Part shown: piece by piece, positions 44,789 to 54,404 of the stretch | Layout of the letters: each line of letters begins with the position of its first letter | Numbering within the stretch: the first letter of the stretch is position 1 | Source: an uncultured Flavobacteriales bacterium | Lineage (GTDB): Bacteria; Bacteroidota; Bacteroidia; Flavobacteriales_G; Salibacteraceae | NCBI GenBank assembly: GCA_937899835.1 | Contig: CALCCE010000265.1 | Coordinates: 1-64,000 of the forward strand | Length of the DNA: 64,000 nt | Reading direction: 5' to 3' | Notes under the pieces: model-generated | Database searches by the model: none | Told to the model about the DNA's origin: nothing | What the model saw: the letters and a program-made list of their open reading frames with translations, nothing else | Program-made: the position numbers and the translations under genes

Positions 44789-45966
44789 TTAGTTGAGAAG
44801 TGCATGGCCAAAGGTGGCGCCAAAGGGTTCACACCAAACGAGCACGTAGTTAAAGTCTTTGATGCCGATGTTTTCCGGCAACACCACATCAAACTCTCCT
44901 GAGATCTGGGGCAGTTTTACAATGCTTTGGCCTCCTGTAGTGCTGTTACTTAGGTAGATGTAGAGCCCGGGGCCATTATCGGTCTGAAAATTACTCGCGA
45001 ACTTGAGTACCAAACGCCCATCGGAATCGCGCTCTAACGTGACATCACCCGATACATCATAGTTGTTGATGCCCGTAAAAGATCCTGTTCTGCTGGTGAT
45101 GGCTGGTGGCACCACTATGACACTTAGCGGAGGGCTTTGAATGCCGTTGGCACTGGCCACAACTTCTGCATATCCTGGTTGTACAGGCGTACCTGTGCCA
45201 TCATTGCTCACATGCAAGACCGATGTAGGAGTGCTCTGCCAGGTAAAGTTCAGGTTATTTTGTAGTCCCATGTCCGCTCGAAACCCTTGTGCGGAAAAAT
45301 TTACTGGTTCTCCCATCTGAATAATTTTGGAGTTGACACTGGGTTCAATGGTCGCAAAATCGGCCGCATTGTTAACACGCTTATCCAAATCGATCGGCTG
45401 TTGATACCGTTGAAACTCGCCATAATTGTAGTTTGACCGACCGCGAGTCCGGTTACTAACCCAGCTGCATCCACCGAAACAATGGAAGGATCGGCAGAAG
45501 TCCAGGTAAAATTGGCGGTCGCAGGATTGTTTTGCGCATCAAAGTAAGTAGCGGCAACTTGAATAGAACTCCCATTCACCAGGCCTGCACTGGCCGCTGT
45601 CTCGATGCGTTCAATTGCCTCTACAATCAATACCCTTTGCTGTATGAGTCCCTGGTAGCTTCCGGTAATCACCGTTACCCCCCCTTTTACGCCTTGTGCC
45701 AAGCCATCGGCAGAAACCGTTGCAATGGAAGGGTCAGAGCTTTCCCACGTGATGCCTACCGATACCACCGTGTTGGTAGCATCAATAAACCGGGAACTGT
45801 ATTGTAAGTCTCCCCCCACCAGAATGGTGTCCAAGGGACGTACGTTGGTACCAATCAATTCCAAACGTGGGTCTACATTGCCTAAATCATCAATCACATC
45901 GGTACCAATACATCCTGAAAACAAAGTTGCCAGGAGCACTACCGCAATAAGTGCATTCTTCTTCAT
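44789..45966 (-). pseudogene. Frameshifted lipoprotein with BIG2 Ig-like and DM13 domains
   Basis: Two overlapping frames together make one protein. The first (start ATG 45966, MKKNALIAVVLLATLFSGC, lipoprotein) carries two bacterial Ig-like BIG2 domains (ITWESSDPSIATVSADGLAQ, FTWTSADPSIVSVDAAGLVT). Near 45370-45400 the reading must move to the second frame, which goes on through another Ig-like part (FTWQSTPTSVLHVSNDGTG) to a DM13 domain (about GSFTGINNYDVSGDVTL...NYVLVWCEPFGATFGHALL) with the conserved Cys. Without the shift the first frame ends after 36 unrelated residues. The cause could be a true mutation, a sequencing error or a rare programmed shift; no slippery homopolymer is seen. DM13 domains are linked to redox or electron transfer. 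Confidence 0.75.
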
Positions 45967-46063
45967 AGGGATGATTATCAAGTTCAACTACAAAAGTCCG
46001 GGAAATTCACGGCTTAATTTGGTCAGGTAGTTGACGAAACGGAAAAATTAGGAAAAATGACAT

Positions 46064-46098
46064 AAAAAAAAGCCCGGCGGAGACTCCGGGCTTTTTTT
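46064..46098 (-). terminator. Intrinsic terminator upstream of the BIG2/DM13 gene
   Basis: AAAAAAAAGCCCGGCGGAGA and CTCCGGGCTTTTTTT form a strong stem with T runs on both strands. A second hairpin (GACAGTTTT...AAAACTGTC) lies beside it at 46104-46134. On the minus strand it would end transcripts entering from the regulator gene at 46408. Confidence 0.85.
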
Positions 46099-46407
46099 AG
46101 AAAGACAGTTTTTCCTGTAGTAGAGAAAACTGTCGGCCTCACCATTGACATTGTCCTTGAAGTAAAGGTTCGAATACGGGTAGCTTTTAGTGCTTTCGAT
46201 TCCCTTTCGGACAATAATTTGAAACAACCTTTAAATGCGCAATCGTTTAGTACCGAGGCAGGCAGAGATTAACACATTAATGGTGCAAATGTAACTTCGA
46301 AACATCCTGCATTGCAATATTACAGGGGGCTACAATGGGGCTACAAAACCTGTTTATTAACAATAAATGATGGTTTTGTTGAAAAAAACAAATGATTTTG
46401 AGGGAAG
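46099..46407. other. Intergenic region with a short minus-strand frame
   Basis: About 310 bases between the regulator gene and the terminator at 46064. A minus-strand frame of about 50 codons (starting LFQIIVRKGIES, including YPYSNLYFKDNVNGEADSF) runs from about 46225 into the terminator. It has no ATG and its end lies in the terminator stem, so it may instead be a short untranslated RNA. Nothing else is recognised. Confidence 0.3.
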
Positions 46408-48120
46408 TCAGAATTTTTGAAGAAAACTGTAAATATTTTCCTCTGGCTGCAATTCGAGCTTTTTCCGCAAGCGATAGCGGCTCATTTTTACCGAATTGGG
46501 ACTTACATTTCGAAGCGCGGCTATCTCTTTGTTGGCCAGGTGCAAGCGCAACAGTCCGCACAACTCGGTTTCCGATTTGGTAAGTCCCGGAAACTGGTGG
46601 TGCAGCTTTTCGTAAAACTCTTGATTCACCTGTGCAATGTTTTCCTGGATCACACTGGTTTTTTGGTCTACCCCGGTTCTGCTGGCCAGGTCGGTGATAA
46701 GGTTGCGTAGGTTTTCTGATTGAATTTCCTCAGGTTGTTGCCGAATTCTTTGCAAACGTTCTACCAGGTTGTCGTGTAGTTCGCGCAAGTTGGCCAGGTA
46801 AATGGCGAGGTCGCTTAGGTCCTTTTTCTTGGCTGCCAACTCGTTGCTCAAGCGCTGACTCTCCAATTCACGGTTGCGCAGTTGTGCCTCGGAAAGCTCT
46901 TTTTGTACTTCCAACAGTTCGCGTTGCTTATTCTGCGCCAAAGCCCTACGCCGAAAGAAACCCCAAACCCCTACCAACAACAACAAACCGGTGATGACCA
47001 TTACCAGCAGCAGCAAGGCACGAAACCGCACTTCTTGTTCGGCCAAAACCAATGCTTCATTTTGCCGCTCCAAGAGCAGTTCCTGCACCTCTAAGTCTTT
47101 GGAGATTTGAGCCAACTTGTGGTAAGCCAGTTTTTCAAGGGTTTCGGTAAGCAAGGCCTGATTGGCATGGCTAACACTGTCTGACAATTGTGAGGCCATT
47201 CGCTGGTAGCTTGCATTGGCCCGCCAATCTTTTTTATATCGGGTATAAGTGATCCATTGTTCATACAGCTTTCGCTGAAACCGCATCTGGTTCTTGTAAC
47301 TCAGTTGAGGCATAGTTGTGGAAGCCCGATTCAAGTATTTGTAAGCTTTCGTAAAATCTTTCTGCCGAAGGCTTACCTCTGCGAGGCCCACCAAAGCCTG
47401 CATCTCCCGATACGAGTTGTGAAGTTGATCTGCCAGATCAAGGTTCTGCTGGTAAGCTACATAAGCTTGCTCGTACTGCCGTGTACTTGCATAAAGGGTA
47501 GCCACATTGTCCATTATTGCCGCTAAGAGATCGTCGTCGGTATGATCAGTATGACTAAACAGCTGTAAGGCCGTTTCAAAATAATGCCTGGCCGAATCGG
47601 GCTGATGCATTTCCAAGAACGCCATGCCCAGGTTATTGCGGGCAGCAGCATTCATGATAGGATTGTGAGCCAAACGTGTTCTGGACCAAACCAACTCTCT
47701 GCGAAAGAAATAGATTGCACTGTCCGGCTCATTCAATTGTAGGTGCAGCCCACCTACCCTTCCCAAACTATAACGGTGAGCTTGCGGGTCGTTTTTGGCC
47801 AATTTCAGACTAAGCTGCATGGCCTTTTTGGCTTCGACGAGCGCCAATCTGTAGGCTTGGGCTTCGCCTAACGCGCTGGCAAATTTGGTTTCAAACCGAT
47901 AATAAAGGTCTGTATAAGCTTCAAAATCAGATTCTTGTTCTTTGAGGGCAAGAAAATGGCGCAACGCATCGTCCAACCTTCCCTCGGTAGACGCTTGTTT
48001 AGCCAATTCAAGTTGGCTACGAAGCACTGTTTCTGGAACAGGGTCAATTCCCAACAGGGAAACACCGGTCGAAACAAGCAGCAGATAACTACAAAAAAGG
48101 CGAATCAATTCAATTCTCAT
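46408..48120 (-). CDS. TPR-coiled-coil transmembrane protein with LuxR-type HTH
   Basis: A 570-residue protein (start ATG 48120; the two earlier codons need a TTG). It has a signal peptide, about six TPR units (about 30-330, for example NAAARNNLGMAFLEMHQPDSARHYF), one transmembrane segment (LLLVMVITGLLLLVGVWGFF at about 385-405), a long coiled coil (about 410-500), and a C-terminal HTH (LTKSETELCGLLRLHLANKE, SVKMSRYRLRKKL). This architecture is common in Bacteroidota as membrane-bound regulators. The TPR part would sit in the periplasm and the HTH in the cytoplasm. Its target genes are unknown; the nearest candidates are downstream. Confidence 0.88.
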   Translation of the reverse strand: MRIELIRLFCSYLLLVSTGVSLLGIDPVPETVLRSQLELAKQASTEGRLDDALRHFLALKEQESDFEAYTDLYYRFETKFASALGEAQAYRLALVEAKKAMQLSLKLAKNDPQAHRYSLGRVGGLHLQLNEPDSAIYFFRRELVWSRTRLAHNPIMNAAARNNLGMAFLEMHQPDSARHYFETALQLFSHTDHTDDDLLAAIMDNVATLYASTRQYEQAYVAYQQNLDLADQLHNSYREMQALVGLAEVSLRQKDFTKAYKYLNRASTTMPQLSYKNQMRFQRKLYEQWITYTRYKKDWRANASYQRMASQLSDSVSHANQALLTETLEKLAYHKLAQISKDLEVQELLLERQNEALVLAEQEVRFRALLLLVMVITGLLLLVGVWGFFRRRALAQNKQRELLEVQKELSEAQLRNRELESQRLSNELAAKKKDLSDLAIYLANLRELHDNLVERLQRIRQQPEEIQSENLRNLITDLASRTGVDQKTSVIQENIAQVNQEFYEKLHHQFPGLTKSETELCGLLRLHLANKEIAALRNVSPNSVKMSRYRLRKKLELQPEENIYSFLQKF

Positions 48121-48627
48121 AACCAATAATCATCCATCAAGCACCGGCTTAGCCCGTGGCCAAGAGGGCTTCCTTCTCAGTCAATACTCTAAAAACAGGT
48201 CCAATCTAACCAATGCTTAGGCAAGGTAGTGGCTGCAAGCCCCAACTTGGGATTTGCAATGGGTGGGAATAGGATGAAGATGGGCAAAAAAGCAGCTATA
48301 CAAGTTCGGATGCATGGCTATGGGTTTAAGTTCGGGAATAGGACGGGAAACTCAAAGGTAGAAAAAGTTAGACCTTTTATGAAACGGTAGCTTCGCTCTA
48401 CTGATGGGTCGCCAACAAGCACAGGCCTGTCTCTTAATAGAAACGCGGAAGAATGCAAAGGGTTGGGTGCAATGGTGGATTGAGCTCCATTTTCCTTTGC
48501 ACAAAGAATGGTTTGCCCACCCAACTGGGATGCTGCCCACCACCACTAAGTTCATTATGTTGCTTTGGACTGGGGAATGATACCTGGGTGCGCTTTTTTT
48601 CAACGCACTGCCAAACCAACACCGAAA
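48121..48627. other. Intergenic region without a recognised gene
   Basis: About 500 bases. Short frames overlap on both strands with poor composition. A TTTGCACAAAG-like word and a CCACCACCACTAAG word are present, but no stable hairpin or promoter of the TAnnTTTG type is clear. Confidence 0.4.
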
Positions 48628-49035
48628 CTATTCCGGTTGCTTCACCGGAAGCCCAGCGGCTAACCAGGCCGTAAAACCACCTTTGAGATCATACACCGTA
48701 GTATAACCAAGCTCCTGTAACATTTTGGCGGTTTTGCCACTACGTCCCCCGGCAGCACAGTATACAAACACCGGCTTGCCGGTTGGCAGTTGCGCCAATT
48801 GATCCTTGAAATTTTCAGACCGATAATCCATCACCTGGGCACCTTCGATCACGCCACCGGCGACCTCACGTGGGGTGCGAACATCCAGCAAAATACGATC
48901 GGGCGTAGATTTCAACTTTTGATCAAATTCATGCGGTGCTAACACTTGATTTTCAGCGGATTGCTGACAAGCCAAAAAAGCTATAGCCAAGCCTAAAAAC
49001 AGGAAAACAGAAAAACGTTGGTCCAATCGAAACAT
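48628..49035 (-). CDS. Rhodanese-like lipoprotein
   Basis: A 135-residue protein with a signal peptide and lipobox (FLACQQ, Cys23), then a single rhodanese domain: LLDVRTPREVAGGVIEGA (49-66), the active-site loop CAAGGRSG with Cys93, and the final YDLKGGFTAWLAAGLPV. Single-domain rhodaneses carry sulfur on the catalytic Cys. The export signal suggests a periplasmic or outer-membrane role in sulfur or redox traffic. It lies two bases after typA on the same strand, so the two are probably co-transcribed. Confidence 0.92.
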   Translation of the reverse strand: MFRLDQRFSVFLFLGLAIAFLACQQSAENQVLAPHEFDQKLKSTPDRILLDVRTPREVAGGVIEGAQVMDYRSENFKDQLAQLPTGKPVFVYCAAGGRSGKTAKMLQELGYTTVYDLKGGFTAWLAAGLPVKQPE

Positions 49036-49037
49036 GC

Positions 49038-50807
49038 TTATCGGATATTAATTTTGCGCATCCGCAAGCTTTGCGGAGTCACTTCCAAATACTCGTCATC
49101 ACGAATATATTCCATCGACTCTTCCAATGAAAAGAGCACCTTGGGTGCAATTTTGCTGTTATCATCCGAACCAGCGGCCCGCATGTTGGTGAGTTTCTTG
49201 CCTTTGATCAGGTTCACTTCCAGGTCGTTGTTGCGGCTGTGCTCCCCTACTACCTGGCCTTTGTAAATCTTATCTCCAGGCTCAACGAAGAACCGTCCAC
49301 GGTCTTGCAAACGATCGATGGCGTAGGCCAGGGCTTGCCCCGTTTCCATGGATACCAAAGCTCCATTCTTATGGTTGCCCATCTCTCCTTTAAAAGGCGC
49401 ATAGGTTTTAAAGCGGTGGTTCATCACGGCTTCTCCCGCGGTATTGGTCAAAATCTGATTCCTGAGCCCGATCAAACCCCGGGAGGGAATGTCGAACTCC
49501 AAGTGTTGAATGGCTCCTTTGGATTCCATCACCAGCATTTCGCCTTTGCGCTGAGTCACCAACTCTATGGCTTTACCCGAATACTCTTCGGGCACATCGA
49601 TCACCAACGCTTCTACCGGCTCGTGTTGCTTGCCCTCTATTTCTTTGATCAATACCTGTGGCTTGCCTACCTGAAGCTCATAACCTTCCCTGCGCATGGT
49701 TTCAATCAGTACCGACAAATGGAGAATACCTCGTCCGTAGACGTTGAACTTGTCTTCCGTATCGGTTTCTTGTACCCGCAAGGCCAGGTTTTTCTCTGTT
49801 TCCTTCATCAGACGATCGCGCAAATGCCGTGAGGTAACGAACTTGCCCTCTTTGCCAAAAAACGGAGAATTGTTGATGGTAAACAGCATGCTCATGGTAG
49901 GTTCGTCTACCTGAATGCGTTGCAAGGGCTCAGGGTTTTCCAAATCAGTAATGGTATCGCCAATGTCGAAATCGTCCATTCCTACCACTGCACACAAATC
50001 CCCACTTCTGACCGATTTTACCCGCTCCCGGCCCAAGCCTTCAAAAACAAAAAGTTCCTTTACCCGCACCTTTTTCATCACGTCACCTTTGCGCGCCAGC
50101 AAAAAGTCTTTTCCCTCTTGCAAATCGCCTCGGTACACCTTTCCAATGGCGATGCGGCCCACAAAATTGCTGTAGTCCAGGGAGGTGATTTGCATTTGCG
50201 TGGTTCCTTCCCGGTATTCTGCCTCAGGAATTTCATCCAAAATGGTGTCCAGGAGTGGAACAATGTTGTCTGTTGGCTTTTGCCAATCCGTACTCATCCA
50301 TCCTTGTTTGGAAGAACCATAAATGGTGGCAAAATCCAGCTGGTCTTCAGTGGCATCGAGGGAAAACATCAGGTCAAATACCTTTTCCTGCACCTCATCG
50401 GGCGTACAGTTTTCCTTGTCAACTTTGTTGACCACCACAATGGGTTTCAGGTTTAACTCCAAGGCTTTGCCGAGTACAAACCGGGTTTGGGGCATGGGCC
50501 CTTCAAAGGCATCCACCAACAAAAGCACCCCATCGGCCATTTTCAATACCCGCTCCACTTCTCCACCAAAATCGGCGTGACCAGGCGTATCGATGATGTT
50601 GATTTTAATCCCTTTATAGGTGACGGATACGTTTTTGGAAAGGATGGTGATACCGCGTTCGCGTTCCAGGTCCTGGTTGTCGAGTATCAGCTCCCCACTT
50701 TCTTTGCGGTCGTCCAACAGTTGAGATTCCTGAATAATACGGTCAACCAAAGTGGTTTTACCGTGATCTACGTGGGCGATAATGGCAACGTTGCGAATGG
50801 ATTCCAT
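49038..50807 (-). CDS. typA: Translational GTPase TypA/BipA
   Basis: A 589-residue GTPase with G1 AHVDHGKTT (11-19), G2/switch RERGITI, G3 DTPGHADFGGEVERVL, G4 VNKVDK, domain II, an EF-G-like domain and the specific C-terminal domain (EVNLIKGKKLTNMRAAGSDD). TypA binds the ribosome and helps growth under cold or other stress and in 50S assembly. The start fits the family length of about 600. A -7 box lies about 47 bases upstream. Confidence 0.97.
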   Translation of the reverse strand: MESIRNVAIIAHVDHGKTTLVDRIIQESQLLDDRKESGELILDNQDLERERGITILSKNVSVTYKGIKINIIDTPGHADFGGEVERVLKMADGVLLLVDAFEGPMPQTRFVLGKALELNLKPIVVVNKVDKENCTPDEVQEKVFDLMFSLDATEDQLDFATIYGSSKQGWMSTDWQKPTDNIVPLLDTILDEIPEAEYREGTTQMQITSLDYSNFVGRIAIGKVYRGDLQEGKDFLLARKGDVMKKVRVKELFVFEGLGRERVKSVRSGDLCAVVGMDDFDIGDTITDLENPEPLQRIQVDEPTMSMLFTINNSPFFGKEGKFVTSRHLRDRLMKETEKNLALRVQETDTEDKFNVYGRGILHLSVLIETMRREGYELQVGKPQVLIKEIEGKQHEPVEALVIDVPEEYSGKAIELVTQRKGEMLVMESKGAIQHLEFDIPSRGLIGLRNQILTNTAGEAVMNHRFKTYAPFKGEMGNHKNGALVSMETGQALAYAIDRLQDRGRFFVEPGDKIYKGQVVGEHSRNNDLEVNLIKGKKLTNMRAAGSDDNSKIAPKVLFSLEESMEYIRDDEYLEVTPQSLRMRKINIR

Positions 50808-50853
50808 GCCTTAAAAAACATTTGGTCCGGTAACCCGGAGCGATTTAGGGCCG

Positions 50854-50861
50854 CAAAAGTA
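50854..50861 (-). promoter_or_regulatory. -7 box of typA
   Basis: The minus strand reads TACTTTTG, matching TAnnTTTG, 46 bases before the typA ATG. The -33 element is not clear. Confidence 0.55.
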
Positions 50862-51078
50862 GGAGTTGTCAAGGGGATAGCCCTGATTTAACGAAATTCT
50901 TTTCTCGGGACGGTCGCCTGTTCCCTACTCTGAGTGATCCACAAACGAAGCGCGTGCGCAGATTTCCCGGTAAACCCACCACCTTTTCAGCGGAATTGAT
51001 GGACCGAATGCAATGCACAGGGATGCACAAAACGTGCAGAACGGCTAAAAGCCATTTAACGAAACAAGAAGAAAGTAG

Positions 51079-52683
51079 TTAGAACAGAATGAATTTCTGC
51101 TCAGCGCGTTTGGCATCTCCTTGGTAAAGTACCGCAAGGTATGCGCCAGGCGCCATCTCATCGCGATTGAAGCGCAACTCACCAGGTGTCACACTGCCCG
51201 AATGGAAAACCTGACGCCCGGTCATGTCATAAACCGACAATTCAAAAGTGCCGGTTTCGGTGCCACCATAGATCAAATTCATTCCGCCATTGATGTAATC
51301 GGCTTCCAATAGAATCAATGGAACATCTACCGTAGGCGTAGGGTCCACCAAATCGGTGAGCCGCCAGCTGAATTGCGCGATGTCGATGTTTCCTGGCGTA
51401 TCGGTGTAGGTAAAACCCGAAACAATCAGGTCGCGGTCTTCTACTACCGCCACAGCCTGTCCACCACCTTGGTAACCTTCTTGAAAGCGCACCTGCTCTT
51501 GAATGATTTCATCCCAGTTGCTGAAATCTGGGTAGTAAGCAATGGCAAAATTGTCCGATTTGTAGATGCTGCTAACGTTCTGCGGCTCAATTGTTTCTCC
51601 TACTGCTACCAAACCGCCATTGGCAGTAAGGGTGAGGTCATTGAGTAAATCATGCTGTCCACCGAAGTCGAGGGTGGTGGTTTTGAAGGATCCATTCGAA
51701 GGATCGAAACGTCCTAAGATAAAGTCGCGTCCTTCGCTCGAAAAGATACGTGCTCCAAATGCAATTTCTCCATTAGGCATCATTTCCATGCTCAGCCCAC
51801 GGTCGTTAAAATCATCGGAAAGGTTTAAACGAATGCGTTTCACTCCCCAGGTGAGCGAATCGATGGTACCGTCTTCGTTGAGCAATTGGAAAAAGCTGTT
51901 GAGCACATCCTCGTCGGCAGTGGCTCCCATCACCAACAGTTGACCATTGGGCAACACCAGAAGGTCGTCCATAATGCCTCCTTGCTCGTGTCTAAAGCTA
52001 TAGATGCCGCTGTCTGGCACCAACACCACACGCCCCGTTTGGCCAAAGGTAGAATCAACGTCTCCGTTGGCAGACAGTCGCCCGATGGAAATGGCATCCA
52101 GCAATCCGTGAAGGGTGTCCAAAGAAGCACCGCCTACATAGATGCGCCCCGAGGGATCAGTGCGCAGTGTGGTTGGAAATTCTTGAACCCTGTAAAAATC
52201 GAGAATCTTGGTGCCCTCATCGCCAAAGTTGGTATCTACCTGTCCATCGGGAGTGACTTTAAGTAATCCTATCGGCTGATAAAGCGTGTTGGACCATCGA
52301 TAAGTAGACCCCATTACCAGCAAACTACCGTCGGGTAACTGGCGCAGACGAATGCCTTGGGAATGGTCCATGCCCTTGAAATCTACCTTCAATACCCCAT
52401 TAGTACCAAAGGTAGGATCGAGTTGGCCATCTCCGGTATACCGGGACAGGGTAACGTCCTGGTCGAAAAAGACATCGATGTGACCGCTGGCAGAAAGCAA
52501 GATGGCTTTTCCATCCGGCTGCACCACCATGTCCATGGATTGATTATAATCGTCGAGGGCGATGCGGTTGCGACCAGCAGCTCCGAATTCGCTGCGAAGG
52601 GGTACTTGCGCCATCATTTGCCAGCTGGTGACCATCAATAAGCACCATAAAATGAAAGCTTTACCAACTACAAGTTTCCTCAT
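51079..52683 (-). CDS. T9SS cargo protein with delta-60 repeats
   Basis: A 534-residue protein with a signal peptide (about 1-25). Residues about 45-440 contain delta-60 repeats of the form RYTGDGQLDPTFGTNGVLKV, LLKVTPDGQVDTNFGDEG, RLSANGDVDSTFGQTGRVV, each about 50-60 residues. The C-terminus is a type A sorting domain (LSVYDMTGRQVFHSG, APGAYLAVLYQGDAKRAEQK, FILF). The protein is therefore exported by the T9SS. Delta-60 repeat proteins are surface or secreted proteins of unknown function. Confidence 0.9.
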   Translation of the reverse strand: MRKLVVGKAFILWCLLMVTSWQMMAQVPLRSEFGAAGRNRIALDDYNQSMDMVVQPDGKAILLSASGHIDVFFDQDVTLSRYTGDGQLDPTFGTNGVLKVDFKGMDHSQGIRLRQLPDGSLLVMGSTYRWSNTLYQPIGLLKVTPDGQVDTNFGDEGTKILDFYRVQEFPTTLRTDPSGRIYVGGASLDTLHGLLDAISIGRLSANGDVDSTFGQTGRVVLVPDSGIYSFRHEQGGIMDDLLVLPNGQLLVMGATADEDVLNSFFQLLNEDGTIDSLTWGVKRIRLNLSDDFNDRGLSMEMMPNGEIAFGARIFSSEGRDFILGRFDPSNGSFKTTTLDFGGQHDLLNDLTLTANGGLVAVGETIEPQNVSSIYKSDNFAIAYYPDFSNWDEIIQEQVRFQEGYQGGGQAVAVVEDRDLIVSGFTYTDTPGNIDIAQFSWRLTDLVDPTPTVDVPLILLEADYINGGMNLIYGGTETGTFELSVYDMTGRQVFHSGSVTPGELRFNRDEMAPGAYLAVLYQGDAKRAEQKFILF

Positions 52684-52721
52684 TGCCGCTGTAGGATATT
52701 GTTGAAAATAACCGTTGACAT

Positions 52722-52729
52722 CAAAGATA
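52722..52729 (-). promoter_or_regulatory. -7 box of the delta-60 T9SS gene
   Basis: The minus strand reads TATCTTTG, an exact TAnnTTTG match, about 38 bases before the start codon. The -33 element is weak. The rest of the gap to 53006 shows no gene. Confidence 0.55.
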
Positions 52730-53006
52730 GTTCAGACTATCAAAATTTCCTGACCCGAAAGGAATGGGTGTATAGGAATCCAAATGGTGGATTTGATGGC
52801 TTTTGTAAGAATAGCCGAGTGCAGTTGCGCGCTACGATCAAACACCAGAGAGCATAGAACACGCTCCATTTTAGGGTAGAGTATACAACTACACCCTACT
52901 ATCAAGCACTACGAAATCCTAACGCAGATATTAAGAGCCCGATCCTGGTTGAAAACTACCGTTCAACTTCGGACGCTAACGCTTTGCAGATCAAGGTATG
53001 CATGTT

Positions 53007-53399
53007 CTACGAGGAAGGATTCTTTTGCTGGTCTTTCTTCGCCTCCCAGCGTACCACCTTTTCGTCCATGCGTTCCAACAGGCTCCACCACTCGGTGCCA
53101 TCTTTACGAATGTTGCGGATGGCCCCGGCACGCACCAAAATTTTGCGCAGTTCGTCTTCATCATCGTCCCAGCCGCCAAGGCTTTCTTTGAGCATCTCAA
53201 AACTGCGGTCGATGAACTTTTTGTGGCTCAAAAAGTGGCGCGCGGCTTCTTCGGCCATGTACTCGGTTTTGTAACTCGCCCGCAAACTTTCCAGCTCTCG
53301 CTGCAGCTTGCGCTCCTGCACCAAATAGCTTACTACCCCAGATGAAACAGCAGTAACCACGGCTAGGCCGAGTGCTTCCATAAAGCTTACTTGATCCAT
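53007..53399 (-). CDS. Small membrane-anchored coiled-coil protein
   Basis: A 130-residue protein with an N-terminal hydrophobic anchor (FMEALGLAVVTAVSSGVVSYLV, about 6-27), then a charged helical stretch likely to form a coiled coil (QERKLQRELESLRASYKTEY), and a helical remainder. No family is recognised. It is the last gene of a minus-strand set that starts with the class V aminotransferase; the preceding WD40 gene ends 11 bases upstream. Confidence 0.7.
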   Translation of the reverse strand: MDQVSFMEALGLAVVTAVSSGVVSYLVQERKLQRELESLRASYKTEYMAEEAARHFLSHKKFIDRSFEMLKESLGGWDDDEDELRKILVRAGAIRNIRKDGTEWWSLLERMDEKVVRWEAKKDQQKNPSS

Positions 53400-53410
53400 A
53401 TCCTGGTAGA

Positions 53411-54388
53411 TTAATCCTTTTTGTTAAACGGCAATTCCGCAATGTTGTAAATCAAAATATAGCCATTGGATAAGGCAATGGCCATCCACTGTTGATTGGA
53501 ACTGAACCCTAAATTCATAACACCTTTGGGCAACGGGATGCTGTGTTGCTGCTCTAAGGTATTGACATTGGAGAAACGCACAGTTTTATCGTTGCTGGTG
53601 GTGGCAAAAATGGCGGTGTTGGGCAATACACGTAAGTTGTTGGTGGCCTTGGAATGAAACTTTTTCCGGGTATCCATACTAAAAGAGGTGGTATTGACCC
53701 TGAATAAAACCCGATCGAACGACACCGCCAGTACATACATACCATCGCTGGACAAGTCGAGGTCGATCACATTGGTCGCCATAAAATCTCGCTTTACGGT
53801 GCCCGATTTAGCATCCACCACAATAAGACCACCCAACACCCGGGAAGTACCTACCCAAATCAAGTCTTTGTCCAATTGCAACACAATGGAGTGAATGTTT
53901 CCCTTTCGAAGGTTAAAGCTTTCCGTGATCTCCAACGCAGGAAAATCAAGCACCCACAGGATTTCATCATTGCCTCCTGCATACAATCGATCGCCTTCCG
54001 GGGAAAATTCAATGGCCCGAATCGCTTTTTCAGAAACTTGTAACGACTTGACCTGTCTAAAATCTTTTTCAACATCAAATACATACAGACGGCCATCTTT
54101 ACCGCAACTCACCATATGTTTCCCATCCGGTGAAAAGCGCACCGTTACCGATTGCTTTTTGTGAACCACCTGCCCAAACACTTCCGATTTAGCTTCGATG
54201 TCCACTACCCGCACTTTTCCATCTTCCTGGCCAAAGGCCACGTATTTACCATCGGGCGAAAAGGAAAAGTCGGCAAACTCATCGAACAGGGGGTTACACC
54301 ATCTACTGGCAGTAATTACTAATTCTTCTTGTCCATAGCCAATGCTTCCGAAAAAGAACAGCAGTAAACAGGGAATGATCGGTTTCAT
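53411..54388 (-). CDS. Exported WD40-repeat protein
   Basis: A 325-residue protein starting at ATG 54388 (MKPIIPCLLLFFFGSIGYGQ), chosen because this gives the signal peptide at the N-terminus; the frame starts five codons earlier at 54403. The body has repeated units such as FSFSPDGKYVAFGQEDGKVRVVD, VRFSPDGKHMVSCGKDGRLYVFD and FSPEGDRLYAGGNDEILWVLD, making a WD40 beta-propeller of about seven blades. It is probably periplasmic. It starts 16 bases after the phzF gene. Confidence 0.88.
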   Translation of the reverse strand: MKPIIPCLLLFFFGSIGYGQEELVITASRWCNPLFDEFADFSFSPDGKYVAFGQEDGKVRVVDIEAKSEVFGQVVHKKQSVTVRFSPDGKHMVSCGKDGRLYVFDVEKDFRQVKSLQVSEKAIRAIEFSPEGDRLYAGGNDEILWVLDFPALEITESFNLRKGNIHSIVLQLDKDLIWVGTSRVLGGLIVVDAKSGTVKRDFMATNVIDLDLSSDGMYVLAVSFDRVLFRVNTTSFSMDTRKKFHSKATNNLRVLPNTAIFATTSNDKTVRFSNVNTLEQQHSIPLPKGVMNLGFSSNQQWMAIALSNGYILIYNIAELPFNKKD

Positions 54389-54404
54389 TAAAAAACTATT
54401 CATG

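Noticed and set aside
46099-46230. Short minus-strand protein (YPYSNLYFKDNVNGEADSF)
   Set aside because: No ATG, and its end lies in an intrinsic terminator; a short untranslated RNA is as likely. Left as unassigned.
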